From positions 1 through 26,201 of IMG/VR virus record IMGVR_UViG_3300022074_000329: a stretch of DNA of 26,201 bases, one strand, 5' to 3'. Both the position numbers and the translations under genes were made by a program. The notes under the pieces were generated by a model. The model was given only the letters and a program-made list of their open reading frames with translations. It did not search any database and was not told the DNA's origin. This DNA comes from a virus. Positions 6,357-12,584 of the stretch are shown here, in pieces (position 1 is the stretch's first letter; every line of letters begins with the position of its first letter).

Positions 6357-7501
6357 AGCTTTTCTCCAATGCTGTTCACCATGTTGATCCGCTCGCCAAT
6401 CCAGCGCATCACAGGCACAGCCATAGAGTTGCCCATTGCTTTATATCGTGGGCCATCTGGGCAGCTTTCTGTCGGCTTGTTGCGATACGGGATTTGCGTG
6501 TAGTTGTCGGGAAAGCCTTGCAAGCGCTCGCATTCGGTTGGCGTTAGGCGGCGTACTTGCATGTCAGATTGCACCGCATGTCGATCACCCGCTGTTAGTG
6601 TGTATGACGCTCCACTTTCATCAATTCCAAAGCCTTGTGATGTTGGCTGTTTTTCTTTGAGCGCTTGTGCTTGTATTGCCACCGCTGGCGTTTTGCTTTT
6701 GTCGAGCGTGGGCGTGACATGCTCTGACACGCTGTCGCCCTGTTGCGCACTATTTTGCGCACCAAAGGCTATGGGGAAGTTTTCCGTTTCAAAGTCGTAT
6801 CTTTGCCCAACCCCAGAAGTTAAGCATTTTGCTGGCCCATCCGGCACATATGCCTCTGCCTCTACTCTGTCGTTCCCTGTGCGACTGAATGGAGCGCCTT
6901 GTGTAACTGTTGGGGCAACTTTTTGCCCCGTTTCTCGGCTCGGCGCAGGATGCCCTGACAGGCTTTCGCGCTCAAAAAGAACCGCTGTGGCACGTTTCCA
7001 GTCTCCAAGGCATCCGACAACGAACACACGCCTGCGTCTTTGGGCCACTCCGAAATATTGAGCGTCAAGCACTCTGTAGGCGAACCCATACCCGAGCTGG
7101 CCCAACGCCCCGAGAAAGGTTCCAAAATCCCGTCCTCTGTTGCTAGACAAGACGCCGGGGACGTTCTCCCAAACCAACCACTTGGGCTGATATTGTGCAG
7201 CAATGGCAAGATAGGTGAGCATAAGGTTTCCGCGTGGGTCACTAAGTCCTTTGCGAAGTCCAGCGACTGAGAAGCTTTGGCAGGGGGTTCCCCCAACAAG
7301 AAGGTCGATTGGGTCATTAGGCCACTCCTTAAAATCTGTCATATCGCCGTGGTTGGGCGTGTTGGGATAGTGGTGCTGCAAAACTGCGCTTGGAAACTTT
7401 TCAATTTCGCTAAACCATTGCGGCTCCCAGCCAAGCGAATGCCAAGCGACAGTCGCGGCTTCTACGCCAGAGCAAACGCTGCCATATCGTAGCGCGCTCA
7501 C
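6353..7501 (-). CDS. Cytosine-5 DNA methyltransferase
   Basis: This 382-aa enzyme transfers a methyl group from S-adenosylmethionine to C5 of cytosine in a specific DNA site. The motifs are in canonical order: SVCSGVEAATVAW (motif I, 8-20), GGTPCQSFSVAG (motif IV, 70-81, catalytic Cys74), ENVPGV (motif VI, 112-117), AQRRRRVF (motif VIII, 153-160), LTPTECERLQGFPDNY (motif IX, 319-334) and AMGNSMAVPV (motif X, 355-364). The region between VIII and IX sets target specificity. The start is GTG, overlapping the upstream stop as GTGA; the longer upstream reading has no domain. No cognate restriction enzyme is adjacent, so it probably protects phage DNA from host nucleases or marks it. Confidence 0.92.
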   Translation of the reverse strand: MSALRYGSVCSGVEAATVAWHSLGWEPQWFSEIEKFPSAVLQHHYPNTPNHGDMTDFKEWPNDPIDLLVGGTPCQSFSVAGLRKGLSDPRGNLMLTYLAIAAQYQPKWLVWENVPGVLSSNRGRDFGTFLGALGQLGYGFAYRVLDAQYFGVAQRRRRVFVVGCLGDWKRATAVLFERESLSGHPAPSRETGQKVAPTVTQGAPFSRTGNDRVEAEAYVPDGPAKCLTSGVGQRYDFETENFPIAFGAQNSAQQGDSVSEHVTPTLDKSKTPAVAIQAQALKEKQPTSQGFGIDESGASYTLTAGDRHAVQSDMQVRRLTPTECERLQGFPDNYTQIPYRNKPTESCPDGPRYKAMGNSMAVPVMRWIGERINMVNSIGEKL

Positions 7502-7728
7502 AGCCGCTTCTCCAGCATCTCGCAGAGCGCCATGATCTCTTCGGCGCGCTGCTTGATCGTCAGGCGCTCGGGGCCACGCCCCGCGTCCATACGCATGATG
7601 TCTGCCTTGCGCCGGATCGACATGACCAGCATCAGCGGCGTTGGCTGCGTCGGCGTGCTGCTGTCCTCGTCGATATGCGCGCCAACGCTGGCGCTGTTTT
7701 CCAGTTTTGATAGATCCCATTTAGCCAT
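7498..7728 (-). CDS. Hypothetical protein, 76 aa
   Basis: The protein starts MAKWDLSKLENSASVGAHI, has a Thr/Pro linker (SSTPTQPTP) and then a basic helical half (MLVMSIRRKADIMRMDAGR and KQRAEEIMALCEMLEKRL). The C-terminal helix could form a coiled coil. AGGAGAG lies upstream of the chosen ATG, which sits 8 bases inside the end of the previous gene. It is directly coupled to the methyltransferase through a GTGA overlap. The function is unknown. Confidence 0.65.
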   Translation of the reverse strand: MAKWDLSKLENSASVGAHIDEDSSTPTQPTPLMLVMSIRRKADIMRMDAGRGPERLTIKQRAEEIMALCEMLEKRL

Positions 7729-7921
7729 TGTTACTCTCCTGTGTTGGCCGTGGCTGTGGTCTGACGTCGGGCCACGGGCGGCGGTAGTCTGCCTCGCCGC
7801 CCATCTCAACGCATTGCGGCTCAAAGATCCGCGCCAGATCGTAGTATTTTGCAAACGCTTTGCACTCGTCCGGCGACGAGAATATTACGAATGCCATGAA
7901 GACGGGTTCAGCGAGGGTCAT
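7721..7921 (-). CDS. Hypothetical protein, 66 aa
   Basis: The short protein has a MAFVIFSSPDECKAFAKYYDLARIF segment in two parts (beta strand, then helix) and a Pro/Arg-rich end (RRPWPDVRPQPRP). The ATG at 7921 overlaps the HNH gene stop as ATGA, with GGGAG about 10 bases upstream; an internal ATG at 7897 lacks a ribosome site. No family is recognised. Confidence 0.5.
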   Translation of the reverse strand: MTLAEPVFMAFVIFSSPDECKAFAKYYDLARIFEPQCVEMGGEADYRRPWPDVRPQPRPTQESNNG

Positions 7922-8610
7922 CTCAATATGTCTCCCGCGTTCATAAGTATCTGCGGGGAAACCCTTACAATCAAGCCATCGTCAGTGCATCGCCTGATAG
8001 CCCTTTGAGCTGTCTTAGTGCTTACCTTGCACCTCCTTGCCGCCTCTCTAGTGACCTCCGGCGACGGTGCTGGCCCCGAATAAGTTGACATAATATCCAT
8101 GACCACTTCCGCGACAGCTTGAGCGCCATACTTACCTTTATTGTTTTTTTCGTAAACAAAACCTCTCAGCTTTAAATTTAAAGATTTTGAATAAACTTCG
8201 CCATCGACCATAAGCTTAATAGGTATTTCGGCTTGGTCTACCTCGCACTTGAATTGGTCAATAACGTTAGACAAACCGACAAGAAACGCATCAAGAAGTC
8301 TCTTCTTGTTTGTGCGCGTAAGCTTCATAAGCGATCTCGCTTTTTCTGCTTTTTTTGCTGCCACAGTAAGCATCAATCCTTCATAAGACCTCGGAAGTCT
8401 TTTGGAAGACTTATCTCTATTGCACTGAACACACGATAAAGCAAAATTATCGAGCGAACATTCGCCGCCAGCGCTTTTTGGGATTATGTGGTCAATGTGG
8501 CCATCTTTGCTGTCCGTTATTTTTTTACGGCAATATGCGCAAGTGTGGTTCCAAGCGTCTTTTATGGCGAGCCTTTCTTGTGGGGGTATTTCTCTTCTTG
8601 CATCCCCCAT
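7918..8610 (-). CDS. HNH endonuclease with C-terminal winged helix
   Basis: This 230-aa protein has an HNH nuclease domain at 15-70: CAYC (24-27), HIDHIIP (38-44), LDNFALSCVQCNRDKS (53-68). The two CxxC pairs bind zinc and His41 is the likely catalytic base. A Lys-rich linker leads to a C-terminal helix-turn-helix (SPEVTREAARRCKVSTKTAQ, about 187-206, then RAIRRC and GLIVRV). The DNA is visibly more AT-rich than its neighbours, with runs such as tttaaatttaaag near 8170, suggesting recent arrival from another source. It begins at an ATG overlapping the stop of the microprotein. It may be a homing-type nuclease, a packaging-associated HNH nuclease or a nuclease aimed at host DNA. Confidence 0.85.
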   Translation of the reverse strand: MGDARREIPPQERLAIKDAWNHTCAYCRKKITDSKDGHIDHIIPKSAGGECSLDNFALSCVQCNRDKSSKRLPRSYEGLMLTVAAKKAEKARSLMKLTRTNKKRLLDAFLVGLSNVIDQFKCEVDQAEIPIKLMVDGEVYSKSLNLKLRGFVYEKNNKGKYGAQAVAEVVMDIMSTYSGPAPSPEVTREAARRCKVSTKTAQRAIRRCTDDGLIVRVSPQILMNAGDILR

Positions 8611-8702
8611 CACATCCACCCCATGCTTACAGCGCCGATCCAGCCCAGCACCGACGCGGCAATCGCTGCGGCGATGATGATGTCTTGCGTCCACTTGGTC
8701 AT
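8610..8702 (-). CDS. 30-residue membrane microprotein
   Basis: The reading frame encodes MTKWTQDIIIAAAIAASVLG followed by WIGAVSMGWM and a stop. It is one hydrophobic segment (about 8-27) with a Lys at the N-terminal side, so a single membrane span is expected. It sits between two genes with a TGATG overlap at each end and fills the space exactly, which is strong evidence that it is translated. The function is unknown. Single-span phage microproteins include lysis regulators, superinfection-exclusion proteins and inhibitors of host membrane enzymes; none can be chosen from sequence. Confidence 0.6.
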   Translation of the reverse strand: MTKWTQDIIIAAAIAASVLGWIGAVSMGWM

Positions 8703-8851
8703 CACTCTTCCTCCTCCTCGTTGCGCCAGTCGAAGTCGTCTTCGTCTTGGCATTCTGGGCAGCGCACCGTTGTCCACGCGTCGCTGTCCGGCGTGTTGAC
8801 GAAACGCGGCAACTCAATGAAGCCGGTTCCGTCACAGGTCGTGCAGATCAT
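8702..8851 (-). CDS. Small zinc-motif protein, 49 aa
   Basis: The protein has CTTCDGTGFI at 3-12 and CPEC at 33-36, two CxxC pairs, the first with the DGTG sequence of DnaJ-type zinc ribbons. It ends in a strongly acidic tail (DEDDFDW then EEEEE). The chosen ATG overlaps the previous stop as ATGA; the longer upstream reading of the frame lies inside that gene. It probably binds one zinc ion. An acidic tail beside a zinc ribbon suits a protein-binding or anti-host factor, but this is inference. Confidence 0.65.
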   Translation of the reverse strand: MICTTCDGTGFIELPRFVNTPDSDAWTTVRCPECQDEDDFDWRNEEEEE

Positions 8852-9390
8852 TTGTAAACATCCGCGTTGATGCTCCACAGCACCAAGGTTGCGCGCTGCT
8901 GGCCTGCACGCTGGTTTACATGCGCTCGACATATCTCGCCGCGTGCGTGCATGTTTTCGAGGTGCTGCGAAAGCTTGCGCGTCTCAACGCCAACGACGTC
9001 AGCGATGTCTGCCGTCTCGCAGTAGGTGACGTCATCGCTCTGGAGCATCGAAATGATCTTGCGCTGGACGTCAGCCCAATCAATCGGCTCAGGCTCCTCG
9101 GTGGGCGCCTGCACGGCCTCTGCTGGCGCGTCAGTCGCCAAGCCCAGCACGTCACGCGCTGGGCGTCGTTCCTGCACGTAGGCGGCAACCCACGGCGTGC
9201 GCTCGCGGTTCTCCTCGATGGCGTTCTGCACGATGATGCCTTTGCAGATGTCATCAAGGTTTGCGTGCGCCTGCTGGAGCAGACGTGGCGATATGTGTAC
9301 GCTCTCGCCGTTGTCGGTGCGTACCGCAAAGCCGGTGCCGCTGTCGGTGATGTGCGTGATTAGAAATTCATGTGTATGCGTAAGGTTCAT
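8848..9390 (-). CDS. Two-domain protein with C-terminal winged helix
   Basis: This 180-aa protein has an N-terminal beta-rich part (HEFLITHITDSGTGFAVRTD, then GESVHISPRLLQ) that may be a small barrel of the cold-shock type. A variable Ala/Pro/Glu linker follows (about 88-102), then a winged helix (WADVQRKIISMLQ, ETADIADVVGVETRKLSQHL, ENMHARGEI). AGGAGAAACC precedes the start. It is the second gene of the accessory unit. A nucleic-acid-binding regulator is the best guess; no named family is recognised. Confidence 0.65.
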   Translation of the reverse strand: MNLTHTHEFLITHITDSGTGFAVRTDNGESVHISPRLLQQAHANLDDICKGIIVQNAIEENRERTPWVAAYVQERRPARDVLGLATDAPAEAVQAPTEEPEPIDWADVQRKIISMLQSDDVTYCETADIADVVGVETRKLSQHLENMHARGEICRAHVNQRAGQQRATLVLWSINADVYK

Positions 9391-9419
9391 TTTGGTTTCT
9401 CCTGTTAAGGTTAAGTTGT

Positions 9420-9433
9420 GGGGCCGTAGCCCC
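9420..9433. other. Short GC hairpin between two small genes
   Basis: GGGGC-CGTA-GCCCC forms a compact 5-bp stem with a 4-base loop just after the 61-aa gene. The T run (TTTC) is on the plus-strand side, so it would favour rightward rather than leftward termination, but no rightward gene ends here. It may be an RNA-stability element in the leftward message. Confidence 0.3.
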
Positions 9434-9438
9434 TTTCA

Positions 9439-9624
9439 TTACACGCGTTCCACTTTTGTGATGCGAAGCATGATGACTGCGCTTAACGGATAACCATCTT
9501 CGGTTTTTTCCGCTAAAACTTTTACCACCGCCATGTCTGCATCGTCTGCCTCTATAAAGCGTGTGCAGATTGTTTCGGGGTTATTCTTTTCACCGATTTC
9601 ATAAGTGACTGAAAATTTGCTCAT
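9439..9624 (-). CDS. Hypothetical protein, 61 aa, first of accessory unit
   Basis: The small acidic protein reads MSKFSVTYEIGEKNNPETI, then CTRFIEADDADMAVVKVLAEK and GYPLSAVIMLRITKVERV. It has a beta-helix-beta look and no known motif. The start at 9624 is chosen because the promoter at 9655-9682 would begin the message near 9648, below the upstream ATG, and GAGAGAG lies before the chosen start. The first gene after an early promoter is often a host-modifying factor in phages, which is inference here. Confidence 0.65.
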   Translation of the reverse strand: MSKFSVTYEIGEKNNPETICTRFIEADDADMAVVKVLAEKTEDGYPLSAVIMLRITKVERV

Positions 9625-9654
9625 AATGTTTTCTCTCTCATTGCTTATATTGTT

Positions 9655-9682
9655 AACATAAAGATAACACAGCACGGTGCAA
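9655..9682 (-). promoter_or_regulatory. Leftward sigma70-like promoter for the accessory unit
   Basis: On the minus strand, TTGCAC (9677-9682) is followed after 16 bases by TATGTT (9655-9660). GTTAAC overlaps the -10 box (9652-9657). GTGCA and TGCAC form an inverted repeat around the -35 region (9677-9695). Spacing and -35 flank match the promoter at 5993-6020. The region is shared with the start of the only rightward gene, so it may also hold that gene's promoter, of which only a TATAAA-like box near 9722 can be seen. Confidence 0.55.
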
Positions 9683-9736
9683 GCAAAAAATGCACACGAC
9701 GGAAACTTTTTTTCGCCTCTATATAAAATCGTTTAA

Positions 9737-10117
9737 ATGCAGTATGTTGCGCGCGTGGCCAACAGCATCAACGTCGGACGTGCTGGCGAGTTTCTCGTAG
9801 CAGCCGAGCTAGAGCAGCGCGGGATACGCTGCCATCGGGTAGACATGCAGGACGATGACCTATGGGTTAAGTCGGCCAGCGGTGAGCTGTTGACGATGCA
9901 AGTGAAGGCGACCCTTGAGCCGCGCGGTGATCGAAAACGTAAGCCATGCTATATGTTCACACGCGCAAACGGCGATGCGCAAATATTTGCGTATGTGGCT
10001 CTGGATATACGATTGTTTATACTGCGCAACGCGCCAAGCGGCAAAACTGTACGCATAAGGCCCGCCGAGTTTACGCGGCAGGCTATGGATGACAGCATTG
10101 AGGCGATGCTGGGTTAG
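9737..10117 (+). CDS. PD-(D/E)XK nuclease candidate, only rightward gene
   Basis: This 126-aa protein shows GRAGEFLVAAELEQRGI at 14-30 (Glu18), then RVDMQDDDLWV with Asp40/Asp41, and MQVKAT at 54-59 with Gln55-Val-Lys57. The order Glu, Asp, (E/Q)xK followed by a strand and helix is that of small PD-(D/E)XK nucleases, such as resolvase-like and intron-associated endonucleases. The remainder (FAYVALDIRLFILR near 84-97) completes the fold. It is the only gene on the plus strand, diverging from the accessory unit and ending 4 bases inside the endolysin stop region. No strong ribosome site is visible. It could be an acquired (moron-like) gene, an anti-host nuclease or a junction resolvase. Confidence 0.7.
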   Translation: MQYVARVANSINVGRAGEFLVAAELEQRGIRCHRVDMQDDDLWVKSASGELLTMQVKATLEPRGDRKRKPCYMFTRANGDAQIFAYVALDIRLFILRNAPSGKTVRIRPAEFTRQAMDDSIEAMLG

Positions 10118-10569
10118 ATCATCAGCTCGAAATGCGGGGCGTCGATAAACGGGCGTCTGCCCTGCCCGCGACGCGTGTCGATGTAGTCGTTCATCGCGTC
10201 CTCCATCGTGCCATCCCACTGCGCTATATTTGGCACAGTCCACGCGGCACCCCACCTGATTGGCACATCCACCTCACGCGCAGCTTCTGCCATCGCATCG
10301 GCTATATCGTCATACAAATTCAGCTCCCACGATCCACGCGGGCCGACATAGGCCATGAGATCGACGGCCAGCCCGTCTATATGCTTGGACTTCATCGTCT
10401 GCGACGCGCCGCTTTTCACAAGCTCGCGCTGCTCCTCGATGGTGCGAAGCCCGCAGATGACGCCGAAGTCGACCTTGGTTCTGTGGATTGCGCTGTTGAC
10501 GACAGACGCCATGCGCTCGTCCACGCCTGACAGCTTATCGCGGCTGCGCGCTGATAGTTTAAACGTCAT
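10114..10569 (-). CDS. Endolysin, M15/VanY-type peptidase
   Basis: This 151-aa enzyme is expected to cut peptide cross-links in host peptidoglycan (L-alanyl-D-glutamate or D-Ala-D-Ala type) at lysis. The zinc ligands are His63 and Asp70 in SKHIDGLAVD and His146 in APHFEL. ICGLRTIEEQRELV (38-51) is the usual segment before them. The length is normal for single-domain phage endolysins. There is no signal peptide, so release needs a holin. The start at 10569 overlaps the holin stop as ATGA, with AAGAA just upstream; a longer upstream reading runs into the holin gene. Confidence 0.88.
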   Translation of the reverse strand: MTFKLSARSRDKLSGVDERMASVVNSAIHRTKVDFGVICGLRTIEEQRELVKSGASQTMKSKHIDGLAVDLMAYVGPRGSWELNLYDDIADAMAEAAREVDVPIRWGAAWTVPNIAQWDGTMEDAMNDYIDTRRGQGRRPFIDAPHFELMI

Positions 10570-10910
10570 TTCTTCAAGCCTTTCATTGTGCGGATGCCAA
10601 AGCTGGCTGCGATGGACGCATACATGCCCCACTGCACCCAGAGCGGCGTTGTCTCAAGATTAGCGAAACCCTCTGCCATTACGTCCTGCATGGACGGCAC
10701 AAAATTCATGCACAATATGGCCACAAAAACGATTGTCCACAGCTCATCTTTCCAGCTGTCTTTGCTGGCCTCGATGGCTGACTGCTCCCAATCCATCTCG
10801 CCGGTTGCCTGCTTCAGCTTGATCTCAGCATTCGCTTTCTGGATTGCCGTCTTGCCGTCGAGGTAGCTTGTCGCCAGACCGCCGACTGCGCCTATAATCT
10901 GGCCAATCAT
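10566..10910 (-). CDS. Holin, gene-transfer-agent three-segment type
   Basis: The 114-aa protein starts MIGQIIGAVGGLATSYLDGK, has a charged helix (AEIKLKQATGEMDWEQSAIE), then SWKDELWTIVFVAILCMNFV and a last hydrophobic segment WVQWGMYASIAASFGI, ending in basic residues. This layout, including the W-K-D-E motif before the second segment, matches the three-span holins of gene transfer agents (PF11351 type, from memory). It would form lesions in the inner membrane that release the endolysin encoded immediately downstream. Confidence 0.75.
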   Translation of the reverse strand: MIGQIIGAVGGLATSYLDGKTAIQKANAEIKLKQATGEMDWEQSAIEASKDSWKDELWTIVFVAILCMNFVPSMQDVMAEGFANLETTPLWVQWGMYASIAASFGIRTMKGLKK

Positions 10911-11095
10911 TTCTCAGATCCCAGCCACACGGCAAAAGCACCAGTCATGGCGCCGGCAACAACGCTAATAAGCGCACTTTGCTGCGTGCTAAGGTCGGGC
11001 TGCGTCAGCGCCCACTCGATGCAGCGTATATACATAATCGTCATCACGGCCATCATCAGACGCGGCATGATCTTATATTCCAAAAGCTTTTCCAT
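10907..11095 (-). CDS. Small two-span membrane protein, holin-like
   Basis: The 62-aa protein has two hydrophobic stretches (MPRLMMAVMTIMYIRCIEWA at about 10-29, and ALISVVAGAMTGAFAVWLGS at about 41-60) joined by a polar turn with TQPDLSTQQ. AGAGGTGTAAG precedes the start. It lies directly before the three-span holin, so it may be a second holin, an antiholin or a pinholin. Sequence alone does not decide. Confidence 0.6.
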   Translation of the reverse strand: MEKLLEYKIMPRLMMAVMTIMYIRCIEWALTQPDLSTQQSALISVVAGAMTGAFAVWLGSEK

Positions 11096-11096
11096 C

Positions 11097-11351
11097 TTAC
11101 ACCTCTATGTTGATGTTAGTGCCTTGCGGCCTGTCAGCATTGGTCTTGGTGCCGAACTTATCATAACCGTTGCCCAGATCCAACTTCTGCTCCCGAAGCG
11201 CCTCCAAATGCGTGTGGTTGGCCCTATGCTCCTTTGTTACCCTCTGCTCCACCAGATGCGCCTCTATACGCTCGCGCGTCTGCGTTTGCTGGTGTATGTC
11301 CGACTGCACGTTGAACGGTGCAGAGCCTATGCCGCTCACACCGTCAGCCAT
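11097..11351 (-). CDS. Hypothetical protein, 84 aa, lysis-region
   Basis: The soluble protein is rich in Gln, Glu, His and Arg through a helical middle (IHQQTQTRERIEAHLVEQRV, about 19-38) and ends with TNINIEV. The start at 11351 overlaps the previous stop as TGATG; the longer reading runs through the previous gene. It may be a small coiled-coil virion or lysis-associated protein. No family is recognised. Confidence 0.6.
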   Translation of the reverse strand: MADGVSGIGSAPFNVQSDIHQQTQTRERIEAHLVEQRVTKEHRANHTHLEALREQKLDLGNGYDKFGTKTNADRPQGTNINIEV

Positions 11352-11812
11352 CAGCGCCTCACCGCAATCCAGACAAAGCCAAACAGCGCGCCAACGCAAA
11401 TCAGAAACAGCAGCAAGCCAGCCGCCCACGCAATGATCGTTTCCTTGCGCTCGATGCGTTTATACATCGCATCCTTCTGCTTCTGCCGGATCTCGTTTTC
11501 CATGCGGATCAGTTCCTGCCACGCAGACGGGCCAAGCGTTTCGCTAATCATCTTACGCAGCTCGTCGCGCATATTCTCGCGCTGCTTCTTCTGCACAAAC
11601 AGATCCATCGCCTGCTGCTCGACGCTGCCGAAGCTCTGATACCATTTTGGGTTTTCTACGCGCTTCGCTGCAAAGTCGAAGTCGCTGATCGCCTTAGACC
11701 AGCGCCCCAGATCGCCAGCCATGCCCTCCAGATCCCGCCCGATCTGGCAGCCCTTGCGTATTGCGTTGAACGCTGTGGACGCTGCCATGATTGCGGTCGC
11801 TGGATCTATCAT
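11351..11812 (-). CDS. Phage protein with C-terminal membrane anchor
   Basis: The 153-aa protein starts MIDPATAIMAASTAFNAIRK, a segment common in small phage head-region proteins. It carries a long charged helical middle (about 70-125, including RENMRDELRKMISE) and ends in one transmembrane segment (AAGLLLFLICVGALFGFVWI) followed by AVRR. A cytoplasmic coiled coil anchored at the C-terminus suggests a role at the inner membrane, perhaps lysis or ejection. The short gap to its neighbours shows co-transcription. Confidence 0.6.
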   Translation of the reverse strand: MIDPATAIMAASTAFNAIRKGCQIGRDLEGMAGDLGRWSKAISDFDFAAKRVENPKWYQSFGSVEQQAMDLFVQKKQRENMRDELRKMISETLGPSAWQELIRMENEIRQKQKDAMYKRIERKETIIAWAAGLLLFLICVGALFGFVWIAVRR

Positions 11813-11815
11813 GGC

Positions 11816-12049
11816 TCATCGCTCCATTAGCCTGTCTATTTTCTCTTCGATGCGATCAAAGCGCGCCACGATCTGCGCCATGACGGCTGTGCTGTCTGCC
11901 TTGGTGACGTAATCTTTAGCCATTTCTTCGCGGGTCTTGTTCAGCAGAATATTGAGGCGCTGCATCTCGTCCACAGCGCTCTTCAATACCCAGCCGATCA
12001 GGCCCAATCCGGCAGTCAATGCCGCCGTCCAGAGCATGTCAGCGTCCAT
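11816..12049 (-). CDS. N-terminally anchored coiled-coil protein, spanin-like
   Basis: The 77-aa protein has an N-terminal membrane segment (MLWTAALTAGLGLIGWVLKS) followed by a charged helix with MQRLNILLNKTREEM and a heptad-like end (ARFDRIEEKIDRLMER). A single anchor plus coiled coil is the plan of inner-membrane spanins, and of XhlA-type lysis helpers. No overlapping outer spanin with a lipobox was found. It starts with a TGATG overlap. Confidence 0.55.
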   Translation of the reverse strand: MDADMLWTAALTAGLGLIGWVLKSAVDEMQRLNILLNKTREEMAKDYVTKADSTAVMAQIVARFDRIEEKIDRLMER

Positions 12050-12336
12050 CAGTAAGACCCTTCCCAGACGCGCATCTTGGCGAACTCGCCTGACATCATC
12101 TTGCGCTTGACGACCTCCTTGGCCGCCTCCGTGTCAGACCATGACACACCGGCCTCCTTGAGCCATGCGCCAAGCACAGCGCCGTCTACGAAGCCAACAA
12201 GCCGGTTTTCGCCTGACATGCCTATGCCAGCGTCTTTCGCTGCCTGCGCGTCTCTGAGCGACTGGCTGACGTCGTGACGCTGCTTGATGACCATGTGGTC
12301 ATGCTCAAAGTCGATATTTTCCGAAATCTTCGCCAT
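12049..12336 (-). CDS. Conserved-looking phage protein, 95 aa
   Basis: The soluble protein has a His-rich N-terminal part (FEHDHMVIKQRHDVSQSLRD), a Gly-rich middle (GIGMSGENRLVGFVDGAVLG) and a helix-turn-like end (LKEAGVSWSDTEAAKEVVKR), closing with FAKMRVWEGSY. It follows the capsid gene region and may be a minor head or assembly protein. The family is not recognised. Confidence 0.6.
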   Translation of the reverse strand: MAKISENIDFEHDHMVIKQRHDVSQSLRDAQAAKDAGIGMSGENRLVGFVDGAVLGAWLKEAGVSWSDTEAAKEVVKRKMMSGEFAKMRVWEGSY

Positions 12337-12339
12337 GTC

Positions 12340-12531
12340 TTATTTCTTCTTGGCGCGTTTCGTTGGTGCGGGTGCAGGCGCTGGCTCAACATCGCCAAGC
12401 ACTTTCATTGCGTCTGGGCGAACGCGCATCAGCGTTTCAACCTCTGCGCTTGGCAGCTCGGCGTTGTCGCCTTTGACCAGCTTGCCAATTGACGTGTGAA
12501 CCTTGTGGCCTACAACTAAAACTTTTTTCAT
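12340..12531 (-). CDS. Small basic-tailed protein after capsid gene
   Basis: The 63-aa protein has a compact front part (MKKVLVVGHKVHTSIGKLVK, then GDNAELPSAEVETLMRVRP), and an Ala/Pro-rich tail (EPAPAPAPTKR) ending in lysines. GAGGGAT precedes the ATG. It is the first gene after the hairpin that follows the capsid gene, a position often taken by capsid decoration or completion proteins. That role is inference. Confidence 0.6.
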   Translation of the reverse strand: MKKVLVVGHKVHTSIGKLVKGDNAELPSAEVETLMRVRPDAMKVLGDVEPAPAPAPTKRAKKK

Positions 12532-12549
12532 GTCGATCCCTCGTTAAGC

Positions 12550-12575
12550 AGAGGGGGCGTGAAGCCGCCCCCTCT
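12550..12575 (-). terminator. Strong hairpin after the capsid gene
   Basis: AGAGGGGGCG (12550-12559) and CGCCCCCTCT (12566-12575) form a perfect 10-bp stem with a 6-base loop, 10 bases past the capsid stop. On the minus strand it is followed by GCTTAAC, not a T run, so termination is likely partial. It may also protect the 3' end of the capsid message. Its position between the most and less expressed head genes fits an expression-level control. Confidence 0.55.
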
Positions 12576-12584
12576 TGTAGTATA

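Noticed and set aside
7502-7720. Upstream extension of the methyltransferase frame
   Set aside because: It would overlap most of the 76-aa gene, is Arg/Ala/His-rich with no domain, and the GTG at 7501 gives the usual start before motif I with GTGA coupling.
8611-8835. Upstream extension of the HNH frame
   Set aside because: The extra 75 residues are low-complexity Arg/Thr-rich sequence read through the microprotein and zinc-protein genes; the ATG at 8610 has a TGATG junction.
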